Of a stretch of 64,000 bases of DNA, positions 55,861-64,000 are shown piece after piece (within the stretch, counting starts at the first letter, position 1; the number at the start of each line of letters is the position of its first letter). The DNA lies in the NCBI GenBank assembly GCA_963845265.1, contig CAWJRN010000007.1, forward strand, positions 62,001 through 126,000, in the 5' to 3' direction. The DNA comes from DYRB01 sp963845265 (GTDB lineage Bacteria > Pseudomonadota > Gammaproteobacteria > Chromatiales > Chromatiaceae). Position numbers and translations under genes: made by a program. The notes under the pieces were generated by a model. It searched no databases, was not told the DNA's origin, and worked only from the letters and a program-made list of their open reading frames with translations.

Positions 55861-56094
55861 CTATTTTTGCGTCATGTCTAAACCGAGCTTGATGACACGC
55901 TCCACCTCGACCTCCACCAAGGGCTCGGGATAGTGATGGCCGACGTGCTGCATGGTCTCGACGGCCAGCGTGACCTTTAGGCCCGCCTGGACAGCGGCAT
56001 GTATGGCACGCTGCATCTCCGCCGCCGCCATGGTCAGTTCGTGAGCGAGGCGTTCGTCATGCTCTTGCTCAGACTTGTTCTGCGCTTGGCTCAT
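55861..56094 (-). CDS. Small hydrophilic protein of unknown function, 77 aa
   Basis: A compact helical protein rich in Glu, His and Ala ('DERLAHELTMAAAEMQRAIH' and 'AVQAGLKVTLAVETMQHVGH'). The frame is clean with normal codon usage, unlike the surrounding DNA, which supports a real gene. Start at 56094 is the first ATG with reasonable upstream sequence; upstream ATGs at 56274 extend into non-coding DNA. No family recognised. Confidence 0.55.
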   Translation of the reverse strand: MSQAQNKSEQEHDERLAHELTMAAAEMQRAIHAAVQAGLKVTLAVETMQHVGHHYPEPLVEVEVERVIKLGLDMTQK

Positions 56095-56896
56095 AGTCTT
56101 CTTTGCTCCGGGAAGATCGCGATCCCGACTAGGGTATAAGGCCCCGCTTCTGGCCACAAGGGATAGAGATATGGGACAGAGATAGGATTGGAAATTCAAC
56201 CGTCCGACGAACTGCGCCACGACGACATCGGGCGTGCGATAGGTTGAAAGCGGGTGGCGAACAAGGCCGAGCAAGGCCAGCCGGAGGCGCTAGAAACAGC
56301 GGCGCGCATTGCAGCCGTGGGACATCGAGTACCTGGGGCGCCTCCGGGAGGAGTGTCTCGCTAGCGGTCCGGGTCGCTTCGAGGACTTGGACGCGGTCAA
56401 AGCGGAAGCCCGTCGCCGATGGAGCGAGCAGCAGTGCGTTGCCCAGTAACCCCCGTCTCCCGTAGCTCGGCAGCCGCACCAGCGCCGCCCAGGAGGTACC
56501 TGCAAGATTCTAATGCCCCGCCGACGTGGGCTGCCTGACACCGGCAGCAGCGGGTGGTATCCGGCCAGGAGCAGACGCCGCGGCAGCTCGAACGGGAGGC
56601 CGCTTGCCCTCGATCACGCGCCCCCTGGGAAGGGCGACGTGCTTGAGCTACCCTCAGCGCGCGAGTAAGAAACATTGATGGGACTCGGGCGTAAGACAGA
56701 CCGAGAAAGTCTGGATTAGGAGTCGGAGGCGACTGAGACCAAGGTTCGTCGGGGATTTCGTGGTACGCCCCCGATTTCCCCCCCGGGTTTTGTGGAGCGC
56801 GAGGCAGCCGGGCTCAGGGCCGGGGTCCGAGGCCTATGACGGTCGCCGGCGCCCCGATCGCTCGCAAACCCCACATCACCACGCGAGGTGCTTTCG
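56095..56896. other. Gene-poor region with a short coding remnant
   Basis: 802 bp without an intact gene. A 45-codon plus-strand remnant (56312-56449) reads 'QPWDIEYLGRLREECLASGP' and ends 'AEARRRWSEQQCVAQ'; it has no start codon, so it is the C-terminal scrap of a small protein. The part 56185-56290 is weakly similar to 43283-43375. This looks like an old insertion or recombination site. Confidence 0.4.
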
Positions 56897-58009
56897 ATGA
56901 TCATCGGTGTGCCCAAAGAGATCAAAGAGCAGGAGAACCGGGTGGGTGCCGTGCCGGCGATGGTCCACGACCTGGTCATCGGGGGGCATCGGGTGCTCGT
57001 ACAGGCCGGTGCTGGGGTCGCGGCGGGCATACTCGACGCGCAATTCACCCATGCCGGCGCCGAGATCGTTTCAACCGCGCAGGAGGTCTACGGCGAGGCG
57101 CAGATGATCGTTAAGGTCAAGGAGCCTCTGCCAGAGGAGTATCCGCTGCTGCGCCCGGGCCAGATCCTGTTTACCTTCTTCCACTTCGCGGCGAGCCGCG
57201 GCCTCACTGAGGCGATGATCGCCAGCGGTGCGCACTGCTTCGCATACGAGACCCTCACGGTGGATGGTCGCCGCCCGATCCTGACCCCGATGAGCGAGGT
57301 GGCGGGCCGGATGTCGGTCCAGGTGGGGGCATTCTTCCTTGAGGCACACCAAGGCGGGCGGGGCATCCTGATCGGTGGCGTGCCCGGGGTGGAGCCGGCC
57401 AACGTCCTGATCCTTGGCTGCGGCAACGTTGGCGCGAATGCGGCGAAGATGGCGGCCGGGCTCGGCGCCAACGTGGTGGTGATGGACATGGACCTGGAGC
57501 GGCTGCGCCGGCTCGACGAGATCATGCCGCCGAATGTCACGACGTTGGCCAGCAGTTCCTATGCGCTGCGGGAGCGGCTGCATACCGCGGACCTGATCGT
57601 CGGTGCGGTGTTGGTCGGCGGGGCCCGGGCGCCGACCCTGATCCGCCGCGAGGACCTCCGGCTGATGCACGACGACGGCCCGGTGATCGTCGACGTGGCG
57701 ATCGACCAAGGCGGATGCGTCGAGACCAGTCGGGCGACGACCCACGCCAAGCCCACCTTCGTCGTCGATGGCGTTGTGCACTACTGCGTCGCCAACATGC
57801 CCGGTGCCGTCCCGCGCACCGCGACCTTCGCGTTGACCAACGCGACCAAGCCCTATGTCCATGTACTCGCAGACCTGGGGGTCACGGCCGCGGCACGTCA
57901 CCCGGTGTTAAGCACTGCGGCCAACATCCTTGCCGGCCAGGTGACGCATTCGGGGGTGGCAACGGCGTTCGGTCTTGATCACTGCGTGGCCAGTGACGTG
58001 GCCCTATGA
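56897..58009 (+). CDS. ald: Alanine dehydrogenase
   Basis: NAD-dependent reversible deamination of L-alanine to pyruvate, or reductive amination for ammonium assimilation. The 370 aa protein has the usual N-terminus 'MIIGVPKEIKEQENRVGAVP' with substrate Arg15, catalytic Lys75 ('VKVKEPLPEE') and His96 ('FTFFHFAAS'), and the Rossmann loop 'LILGCGNVGANAAKMAAGLG'. AGGTG is 8 bp before the ATG at 56897. It stands alone between two gene-poor stretches. In an osmoprotection context it could help to supply alanine as a compatible solute, but that is only a suggestion. Confidence 0.94.
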   Translation: MIIGVPKEIKEQENRVGAVPAMVHDLVIGGHRVLVQAGAGVAAGILDAQFTHAGAEIVSTAQEVYGEAQMIVKVKEPLPEEYPLLRPGQILFTFFHFAASRGLTEAMIASGAHCFAYETLTVDGRRPILTPMSEVAGRMSVQVGAFFLEAHQGGRGILIGGVPGVEPANVLILGCGNVGANAAKMAAGLGANVVVMDMDLERLRRLDEIMPPNVTTLASSSYALRERLHTADLIVGAVLVGGARAPTLIRREDLRLMHDDGPVIVDVAIDQGGCVETSRATTHAKPTFVVDGVVHYCVANMPGAVPRTATFALTNATKPYVHVLADLGVTAAARHPVLSTAANILAGQVTHSGVATAFGLDHCVASDVAL

Positions 58010-58718
58010 TGGTGCCAATGGAAAACAGAGATCCGATTGGGTCATGCCCGTGGCATAAACGTCCCGCGTCGGTCCTGCCGACAGGCTATGCGTGCACGGC
58101 AACGCGAACTTCGTGAATCGTCGACTGCTGGCGCGCACGCAATGGAACGTCGGAACTGGACCGACCTGTAGGCGAGATGGCCGCGAGCAAACCCCGCAGC
58201 CGTTGCAGGAGCCGGCGTCCAGCTGACGGATGGCGAGACTGTGCGCAAACCGTGCTCCGATCCAGCGGCGCAGCTCGAGTGAGGGCGTCGTAGGGCGGGT
58301 ACGGATCGTCGCGCCGCAGGTCGAAGCCCTGGCGCCGACAACGAGCTTGGCCGCAGCAGCGAGCCCGCCCTGGCCCGAGACCTCACCCGATCGCTCATTT
58401 GGTAGCTGGAGCCGCCGCGGCTCGGTTGGCTCAAGCGCCGCCATCTGGCAGCCACCGGCAAGGGTCAACCCCTGCGCCCGCCGCGCCAGGCAGACCTGGT
58501 GCGTCTCTTCGAATCCCGCCAGTTGCGCGCCGTTGCCTGCGGTCGAGCCTCGCCTCGCTAGGATGCTGGGGGTCGGTGGGGTATAGCGAGGCTGGCCTCG
58601 GGCCGACAGGGTCGTGGTACAGCGCTGCGGGTTCGTAGTTCGTGGTGGACTGGGCAGCGGACGACCGGTTGGTTGCGGTGTCCGCGAATGCACAATCCCG
58701 GAATTCCAGGGACTAACC
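58010..58718. other. Gene-poor region downstream of ald
   Basis: 709 bp. High-GC minus-strand frames exist (e.g. 58042-58461) but their text is Arg/Ser/Ala rich and irregular. A plus-strand stretch near 58440-58560 ('GKGQPLRPPRQADLVRLF') could be a decayed gene, but I cannot place it. No RNA gene was recognised. Confidence 0.3.
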
Positions 58719-59159
58719 TTACTCGACGATCAATGTCAGCGGCTGCATTTCCTTATACATAATAATCACGGGCTTCTTCGTGGAAAAGGTAATAATTCGC
58801 GTGCGCGGGTAAAAGAAATGGCTACACAAGAACATGTGCAGCTCCTGGCCGCCAAGCAGAAAATCGATCAGAGTTTGAACATTCTCCCTGTCGGTATCGT
58901 CATTCAAACGATACATAAACTGATTCATCCTCACCATGGCAGCCGATAGGACGAGCTTGGGAATTTCTTCATGATGCCCGAGAAACTCCCGGTGCGCCTG
59001 CTTGCGCAGGCCCGGGGAGAGAATCAGGCCAATTCTGTCTTCGCCGAGCAGGCAATTGACATCACGCTCTTCATCGAAATTGGCTGTATGTTCCCCAAAG
59101 GCCAGGCACCAACCATGGTAATAGGCGTTGTATCGTTTGATGGTCCGTATATTCATCAT
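58719..59159 (-). CDS. Protein of unknown function, 146 aa, AT-rich
   Basis: A frame with balanced composition and normal hydrophobic/hydrophilic alternation: 'RYNAYYHGWCLAFGEHTANF', 'EDRIGLILSPGLRKQAHREF', 'AAMVRMNQFMYRLNDDTDRE'. It is AT-richer than its surroundings and has no recognised domain. The last 30 residues ('TRIITFSTKKPVIIMYKEMQ') are less convincing. Isolated between gene-poor segments, it may be a horizontally acquired gene or a fragment of one. Confidence 0.45.
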   Translation of the reverse strand: MMNIRTIKRYNAYYHGWCLAFGEHTANFDEERDVNCLLGEDRIGLILSPGLRKQAHREFLGHHEEIPKLVLSAAMVRMNQFMYRLNDDTDRENVQTLIDFLLGGQELHMFLCSHFFYPRTRIITFSTKKPVIIMYKEMQPLTLIVE

Positions 59160-59896
59160 GTGGCCACAGGGTCCTGGTCGCTATGCGGTGCAGGCTAGGC
59201 GGCAAGGTCGATATTGGACCGCGCGACCAGCGCCAGCATGAAATCCTCCACCCGGGTGTCCGGGGAAAGGGGTTAGGGGAAAGCGGGAAAATGGCTCCGG
59301 CCCTTTTCCAGCGGTCTAAAAAAATCGCCCGACGTTGGAATCACCTGGGAAGCTACACCGAGGGTCGAGCACCGCGCAAGACATCCGGCCCGAGAAACCG
59401 GGGCGTTGGCGTGGAGCGGGTCTTTGGGCCTAAGGCCCGGCGGCTCCGTCTGCCCTCGTGGCGCGGCGCGCGACAGGGCTAAGTTACTTGGGCTTGTGGT
59501 CTGCGACAAGACGTTGCAGCAGAAGATTGAACTCGCTGCTCAGGGTAAGCTGGATGCTCGGTGGGATTGGCGCTCTGGGCACGAGGCAAGGAGGAATCGT
59601 CGTGCCTGGCAGTCGCGGCGTTGCCATGCGGCGGCGGGCGTTGGTCTGGTTTCACTGTGTCCCCTTTGAGCGTTGCCCGGCGGGCATCCCGGACCCCGGC
59701 GCAACGAAACCGTCATATATATTGCCCATCCTCCTGGGTTAGAATGCACGCCAGCCGCGGTTGATGGGTAATTCGATGGGGTCTGAGTGCCCATTGCCGT
59801 CACGTCGCAACGGCCGCGACATCTCCTTCCTGCGGCTTCTGTCCGAAATGCCGCGGTCACCGTTGTTCGTCCAGTTGTATTTGCGAGGTGCACCCG
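59160..59896. other. Gene-poor region before the Mrp operon
   Basis: 737 bp. No convincing coding sequence; frames on both strands are irregular and without ribosome-binding sites. It should contain the Mrp operon promoter but no clean sigma-70 pair was seen. The stretch AATTCGATGGGG to TGCGAGGTG (59770-59889) leads into mnhE. Confidence 0.35.
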
Positions 59897-60436
59897 ATGG
59901 AGCCCCGATCCGCCAGTTCCCGCCCAGTGCGGGAGCGTCCCTCTGCGTCACACTATCTGTTCGCCTTCTTGGCGTTGCTCGGATTGTGGCTGCTCTTGGT
60001 CGGCAATCTGCAGGAGCAAGAGGTCATCGCCGGGGTGATCGGCTCGCTCCTGATTATCCTGGTCGTCGGGCCCAGGCTCGGCATCTTTAGCGGCATCCGG
60101 TTTTCCCTCGCCGCCCCCGTGCATTTCCTCTTTTATCTGGGCCACTTCCTGGTGGCCCTGGTGCGCGCCAATCTGGATGTCGCCCGTCGGGTCCTGTCGC
60201 CGTCTCTGCCGATCCGCCCGGGCGTAGTCGAGGTCAAGACCCGGTTGACCTCGAAACTGGGCCGTCTGGTGCTGGCCAACAGCATCACCCTGACCCCGGG
60301 GACACTGTCCGTGGACGTGCAGGGCGACACCATCCTCGTGCATTGGATCGACTGCCCCCCAGGGGCGGACATCGACGCCGCAACCCGGGCCATCGTCGGC
60401 TCCTTCGATCGCCACATCAGCGGATTCCTAAAATGA
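59897..60436 (+). CDS. mnhE: Mrp antiporter subunit E
   Basis: Membrane subunit of the multi-component cation/proton antiporter. The 179 aa protein has two or three hydrophobic segments and the family text 'VALVRANLDVARRVLSPSLP', 'LVLANSITLTPGTLSVDVQG' and 'VHWIDCPPGADIDAATRAIV'. Start ATG 59897 has GAGGTG 7 bp upstream; a GTG at 59888 is an alternative. It overlaps mnhF by 4 bp. The N-terminal 20 residues are polar and not conserved. Confidence 0.93.
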   Translation: MEPRSASSRPVRERPSASHYLFAFLALLGLWLLLVGNLQEQEVIAGVIGSLLIILVVGPRLGIFSGIRFSLAAPVHFLFYLGHFLVALVRANLDVARRVLSPSLPIRPGVVEVKTRLTSKLGRLVLANSITLTPGTLSVDVQGDTILVHWIDCPPGADIDAATRAIVGSFDRHISGFLK

Positions 60437-60699
60437 GTCTGAACCCATTGGAAATCGCGGCCTTCGCGATGATGGGCCTGGCCCTATTGCTCGGGCTGGT
60501 CCGTTTCGTCATCGGTCCCAGGACACCGGACCGCCTGGCTGCCGCCGATACCCTGTCGGTCATCACCACCACTGGACTGGTGGGACTGGCTGCCCTGCTC
60601 GCGAGCCCACTCTATCTGGACGTGGCCCTGGTCTACGGGGTTCTCGCCTTTGTCGGGGTGGTTGCCCTGGCTCGTGCTATCGAAGGGGACAGACAATGA
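60433..60699 (+). CDS. mnhF: Mrp antiporter subunit F
   Basis: An 88 aa protein with three hydrophobic helices. Motifs 'LLLGLVRFVIGPRTPDRLAA' and 'ADTLSVITTTGLVGLAALL' are diagnostic for MrpF. The start overlaps the mnhE stop (ATGA), and its own stop overlaps the start of mnhG in the same way, which sets both ends. Confidence 0.93.
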   Translation: MSLNPLEIAAFAMMGLALLLGLVRFVIGPRTPDRLAAADTLSVITTTGLVGLAALLASPLYLDVALVYGVLAFVGVVALARAIEGDRQ

Positions 60700-61052
60700 G
60701 GCTGGTCGCGGATCTCTTCCTGCTCGTGGGCGGTCTCTTCTGCCTGCTGGGTGCGCTGGGCCTGTTGCGCATGCCGGATGTCTATAACCGCATCCAGGCC
60801 GGGACCAAGGCGGCCACCCTGGGCGCCCTGGCCTTCATCCTGGGTGTGGGGCTGCTTCAGCCGGAGTGGTGGGCCAAGCTGTTGTGCATCGCGGGTTTCA
60901 TCCTGCTGACCAACCCCATTGGTTCTTCGACCATTGCCCGTGCCCTCTACCTGTCCGGGGTGCGGCCCTGGACCGCGCAAGGCTCCCGGCCCAGCGCTGC
61001 GGCTCCAAACGGCGCCGCGGCCCCCAACAGCGCCCCGCAGCGGAGAGGGTGA
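60696..61052 (+). CDS. mnhG: Mrp antiporter subunit G
   Basis: A 118 aa protein with three helices; 'GALGLLRMPDVYNRIQAGTK' is the MrpG signature, and 'FILLTNPIGSSTIARALYLS' follows as expected. The C-terminal 20 residues are Ala/Pro-rich and species-specific. Overlaps mnhF by 4 bp. Confidence 0.93.
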   Translation: MRLVADLFLLVGGLFCLLGALGLLRMPDVYNRIQAGTKAATLGALAFILGVGLLQPEWWAKLLCIAGFILLTNPIGSSTIARALYLSGVRPWTAQGSRPSAAAPNGAAAPNSAPQRRG

Positions 61053-61370
61053 ATGATGACCTGGATCGCATCGATCGTCGTAACGCTGGTGCTGGTGGCC
61101 GCAATCGCGGTCCTGGCGCTGGATAGCCTGATCGGGGCCGTGGTGGCCACCTCGGTGGTCTCCCTGGGGGTCTCGGTGCTTTTCGTCCTGCTCCTGGCCC
61201 CGGACGTGGCCCTGACCGAGGCGGCCATTGGCGCCGGGCTGAGCAGCGTCGTGTTGGCCCTGGCCCTGCGGCGTCTGGGCCTGTGGCGCCTGGAGGGCGA
61301 TTCCGGTAAGGCGCAGCCGCTGGTTCCGACGGAGGACACGGCGGGGCAGGGGGGTGACAAGCATGCGTAA
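61053..61370 (+). CDS. MbhD-like subunit (MrpA C-terminal domain, DUF4040)
   Basis: A 105 aa protein with three helices: 'LALDSLIGAVVATSVVSLGV' and 'LLAPDVALTEAAIGAGLSSV'. These match the domain that forms part of the MrpA C-terminus in Bacillus, but here it is a stand-alone gene, as MbhD is in archaeal Mbh complexes. It starts directly after the mnhG stop, preceded by GGAGAGGG. It overlaps the next gene by 8 bp. Confidence 0.85.
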   Translation: MMTWIASIVVTLVLVAAIAVLALDSLIGAVVATSVVSLGVSVLFVLLLAPDVALTEAAIGAGLSSVVLALALRRLGLWRLEGDSGKAQPLVPTEDTAGQGGDKHA

Positions 61371-62052
61371 TGTTGCATCCCTGGTCTTCAGCCTCGGTCT
61401 GGCGTTCATGCTCCTGGCTATCGCCGCCCAACTGGGTTTCGGGCATGCCCCCATGCTGGTCGGTACCGACATCGTCGCCGGTGCCGAGGGTGAGGTGGGT
61501 GCGGCCAATATCGTCACCGCTGTGGTCTTCGGCTACCGGGGCTTCGATACCCTGGGCGAGCTGTCCATCCTGTTTGCCGCTGCCACCGCCGCAGGCTTGG
61601 TGCTCGGGCATCGCCGGTCCGAGGCCAAGGACGACCCCGAGGGCGGCCTGGTGTTGAGCGCGGGTGCGGATCTGCTCTTTCCGTTGCTGCTGCTGGTCGG
61701 CATCTACATCGTCATCCACGGCCACCTGACGCCCGGGGGTGGCTTCCAGGGCGGCGTGATCCTGGCCGCCGCCTTCTTCATCTCGGTCATCGCCAAGCCC
61801 TCGCTGCGCCTGGACCACGGTGCCATCTCTGTGATCGAGGGGCTGGCCGGCGCCGGCTTCATCCTGATCGGCCTCTGGGCTCTGATGGAGGATGGCAGCT
61901 TCCTGCAACCCATGCTCGGTCACGGGGTCCTGGGGCAGTTGGCCTCGGCGGGGACCATCCCCTTGCTGTCCTCGGCGGTGGGGCTCAAGGTCGGCTCAGA
62001 GCTTGCCGGTCTCTTGGCGCACATCTCGGAGTCGGAGGCGGGCGAGCCATGA
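61363..62052 (+). CDS. mnhB: Mrp subunit B fused to an MbhE-like segment
   Basis: A 229 aa protein. The first 95 residues contain 'NIVTAVVFGYRGFDTLGELS', the MbhE-type end of MrpA, and the remainder is MrpB: 'LLVGIYIVIHGHLTPGGGFQ' and 'GGVILAAAFFISVIA'. So an MrpA tail segment and MrpB are fused in one chain. ATG at 61363 is used; a GTG at 61354 is possible. The stop overlaps mnhC by 4 bp. Confidence 0.88.
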   Translation: MRNVASLVFSLGLAFMLLAIAAQLGFGHAPMLVGTDIVAGAEGEVGAANIVTAVVFGYRGFDTLGELSILFAAATAAGLVLGHRRSEAKDDPEGGLVLSAGADLLFPLLLLVGIYIVIHGHLTPGGGFQGGVILAAAFFISVIAKPSLRLDHGAISVIEGLAGAGFILIGLWALMEDGSFLQPMLGHGVLGQLASAGTIPLLSSAVGLKVGSELAGLLAHISESEAGEP

Positions 62053-62528
62053 TCCCCTTGTCCCTGGAAACCATCTTCTACACCGGCGCCATCGGCCTGG
62101 TGGTGATCGGCGCCTTTGGCCTGGTCCTGTCCAGTCACTTGCTGCGCATGGTGCTGGCCCTGTCGGTGGCCGAGGCCGGCGGTAACCTCCTGCTGGTGCT
62201 GGCGGGCTACCGGGGCGAGGCCATCGCGCCCATCCTCGGCTATGCGGCCCCCGGTACGGCCATGGTCGACCCAGTCCCCCAGGCCCTGGTCCTGACGGCC
62301 ATCGTGATAGGCGTTGGGGTCCAGGCCCTGGCGGTGGCGGTGCTGATTCGCATCTACCGCGCCTATGGGACCCTGGATCTACGCGACTTGGTGGACCACA
62401 TGCAGGGCGATATCGCCAAGGCCGCCGGCACGCCGCGCTCCGCCAGCACCCATGCGCCGGTCGGCAAGCGGCCTCTGCCGCACATCCCGGCACTGGCGTC
62501 CCATCAGCATCGGGGGGTAAGGCCATGA
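62049..62528 (+). CDS. mnhC: Mrp antiporter subunit C (NuoK-like)
   Basis: A 159 aa membrane protein with three helices, homologous to NuoK. 'GAFGLVLSSHLLRMVLALSV', 'AEAGGNLLLVLAGYRGEAIA' and 'DPVPQALVLTAIVIGVGVQA' are the core family motifs. The C-terminal 40 residues are polar and unconserved. Overlaps mnhD by 4 bp. Confidence 0.93.
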   Translation: MIPLSLETIFYTGAIGLVVIGAFGLVLSSHLLRMVLALSVAEAGGNLLLVLAGYRGEAIAPILGYAAPGTAMVDPVPQALVLTAIVIGVGVQALAVAVLIRIYRAYGTLDLRDLVDHMQGDIAKAAGTPRSASTHAPVGKRPLPHIPALASHQHRGVRP

Positions 62529-64000
62529 GTACCACGACCCTGGCCTGGGCGGCGAACCCGGTCCTGCCCATCGTTCTGCCGCTGTTGGCGGCCTTCCTGC
62601 TGCAACCCCTGGCGCGGGTCTCCGCCATTCTGGCTCGGGTGTTGGGTCCGGCGGTCCTGGTGGCGGGCGCCTGGGTGCTGTTCCAGCTTTGGACCACGCA
62701 CGGCGGCGAACCCTTCTCAGTCACCCTGGGCGGCTTTGCGGCGCCCATGGGCATCGTCCTCTATGTGGATCGCATCGCCCTGCTCTTTGCCGCCGCGGTA
62801 CCGACCTTCGTCCTCCTGTTCTGGCCCTGGTTCCAATCCGGCGAGGCCGGGGTGCGGGAATCGGCCCTGCTGCTGCTCCTGACTGCGGCGGTGACGGGCC
62901 TGGCCCTGTCCGGGGACATCTTCAACATCTACGTCTTCTATGAGCTGGCCGCCGTGGCCTCTTTCGGGCTGGTGACGGTCCACGCCACCGGTCGGGCCTA
63001 TGTAGCCACCATCCGATACCTGCTTCAGAGCGCCTTCGGGTCCCTGTTGGCCCTCATCGGCATCGCCATCCTCTATACGAAGACCGGCACCCTGAACCTT
63101 GCCCAACTGGCACAGTTGGCCCCCACCACCCTGAATGATCCCCTGGGCTTGGCCTCCTTCGCCCTGATGCTCATCGGCTTCGGGGTCAAGGGCGAGCTGT
63201 TCCCGGTGAACACCTGGGTGCCGGAGGTCTACGCGACGGCCCCCGCTCGGGTCTCGGCCCTGCTCGGCGGTCTGGTCTCCAAGCTGGCGGTCCTGGTGGT
63301 GGTGCGGCTCCTGGTGCTGGTCTTCGCGCAGACCGAGGCGTCCCTCCTCCTGTTGGTCCTGGGGGTGCTCGGCATGATCAGCGGCGAGCTGTCCGCCTGG
63401 CGGGCCAAGGACTTCCCGCGCATGTTGGCCTTTTCGTCTATCGGCCAGCTCGGCATGGTGTTCATCGCCTTCTCCCTGTCCGGGGAGATCGGCATCCTCG
63501 CCGGGCTGGCGGTGGCCTTACATCACCTGGTGGTCAAGTCCGGGTTCTTCGCCCTAGCGAGCCGCTGGGGTGGGTCCCTGGATGCCCTCTCTGGCCTGGG
63601 GCGGCGCTCACCCCTGGCCGGTGCCATCTTTGTCCTGTTCGCCTTGTCGCTCATCGGCGTGCCGCCCTTGCCGGGCTTCTGGACCAAGCTGATCGTGCTG
63701 GTGGCTTTGGCCCAGCAGGGTCCGATGGAGTTGGCTGCCATGGGGGCGATCCTGGTGGTGACGGCCATCGAGGCCAACTACCTCTTCCGCCTGGCGGTGG
63801 TGCTCTATCGCAATGATGAGGCGGAGCCTGCCCAGGCCCAAGCCTTCACCCCGTCCCTCGGGGCTGGCCTCGTGGCGCCCCTGCTGGCCCTGGTCCTACT
63901 GGGCGCGACCGTGGCCATCGTCCCGGTCACCGAGGGGTTGCGCACCGTGGCCCGGCAGACCGTGGACGTGGCTGCCTATGTCAACGCCGTCTTCCCGTCC
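62525..64000 (+). CDS. mnhD: Mrp antiporter subunit D (NuoN/NuoM-like), 3' end outside window
   Basis: Proton-translocating subunit homologous to NuoM/NuoN. At least 492 residues are present, open to the window end. Key motifs: the conserved Glu in 'FNIYVFYELAAVASFGLVTV', the Lys in 'LMLIGFGVKGELFPVNTWVP', and 'LAGLAVALHHLVVKSGFFAL' with the second Lys. The conserved Pro-rich 'GVPPLPGFWTKLIVL' follows. In Mrp and Mbh operons such a gene is often accompanied by further MrpA- or D-like genes downstream, beyond the window. Confidence 0.92.
   Translation, partial: MSTTTLAWAANPVLPIVLPLLAAFLLQPLARVSAILARVLGPAVLVAGAWVLFQLWTTHGGEPFSVTLGGFAAPMGIVLYVDRIALLFAAAVPTFVLLFWPWFQSGEAGVRESALLLLLTAAVTGLALSGDIFNIYVFYELAAVASFGLVTVHATGRAYVATIRYLLQSAFGSLLALIGIAILYTKTGTLNLAQLAQLAPTTLNDPLGLASFALMLIGFGVKGELFPVNTWVPEVYATAPARVSALLGGLVSKLAVLVVVRLLVLVFAQTEASLLLLVLGVLGMISGELSAWRAKDFPRMLAFSSIGQLGMVFIAFSLSGEIGILAGLAVALHHLVVKSGFFALASRWGGSLDALSGLGRRSPLAGAIFVLFALSLIGVPPLPGFWTKLIVLVALAQQGPMELAAMGAILVVTAIEANYLFRLAVVLYRNDEAEPAQAQAFTPSLGAGLVAPLLALVLLGATVAIVPVTEGLRTVARQTVDVAAYVNAVFPS

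Overview
The window (64 kb, high G+C, gene-dense, no ribosomal RNA, tRNA or CRISPR array that I could find) looks like chromosome from a gammaproteobacterium. Gene content and protein style (Lon, RsmA, TalB-type transaldolase, TolC, AroC, ApbC, TrxC, two PPK2 kinases) fit a Chromatiales-type purple sulfur bacterium. A full glycine-betaine uptake locus and an Mrp-type cation antiporter suggest a marine or salt-exposed lifestyle. The taxonomic placement is inference from gene style, not from a marker gene.

Layout. 1-2 kb: end of a dTDP-rhamnose operon (rfbA partial, rfbC, rfbD). 2-6.3 kb, minus strand: tal-rsmA-lon. 6.5-9.5 kb: a CHAD-domain protein translationally coupled to a ParA/MinD-type ATPase, a MITE-like element at the end of the ATPase gene, and a CDP-archaeol-synthase-like membrane protein that converges on a metallophosphoesterase. 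10.7-14.8 kb: a rhodanese lipid- or periplasm-directed protein, then a decayed zone with a porin pseudogene and three damaged copies of a PilZ-domain family; a further full-length copy lies at 42.3-43.3 kb. 15-25.6 kb: SagB-type oxidoreductase, TfoX-like protein, PPK2, Tas-type aldo-keto reductase, TolC, AroC, an MFS permease, a second PPK2 and a secreted phosphoesterase. 25.7-32.7 kb: PEP synthase, a shell-less encapsulated-ferritin homologue, PdxH, an SDR, thioredoxin 2 and the Fe-S carrier ApbC with a strong terminator.

33-37.3 kb is a run of small envelope proteins (four lipoproteins, a Cys-rich secreted protein) around a 5'-truncated, frameshifted surface-protein gene. 37.4-42.1 kb carries a small membrane protein, an AI-2E/PerM-family protein with a very large extra loop, and a ClC chloride/proton exchanger that continues into an extra membrane helix and a SPOR-like domain. 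43.5-45.8 kb is an AT-richer island with two secreted Cys-rich genes, bounded on both sides by IS91-like transposase ends and a ~200 bp direct repeat.

47.3-55.4 kb is an osmoprotection locus: proV-proW-proX, an outer-membrane porin, a BCCT betaine/choline transporter and an MFS permease. After alanine dehydrogenase and several gene-poor stretches, the window ends inside an Mrp antiporter operon (59.9-64 kb) ordered E-F-G-MbhD-like-B-C-D, the order of the archaeal Mbh antiporter module.

The items I consider most worth attention are the ClC-SPOR fusion, the CHAD-ParA pair (possible polyphosphate granule positioning, in a window that also has two PPK2 genes), the orphan encapsulated-ferritin homologue, the extended AI-2E protein and the multiplying and decaying PilZ family.
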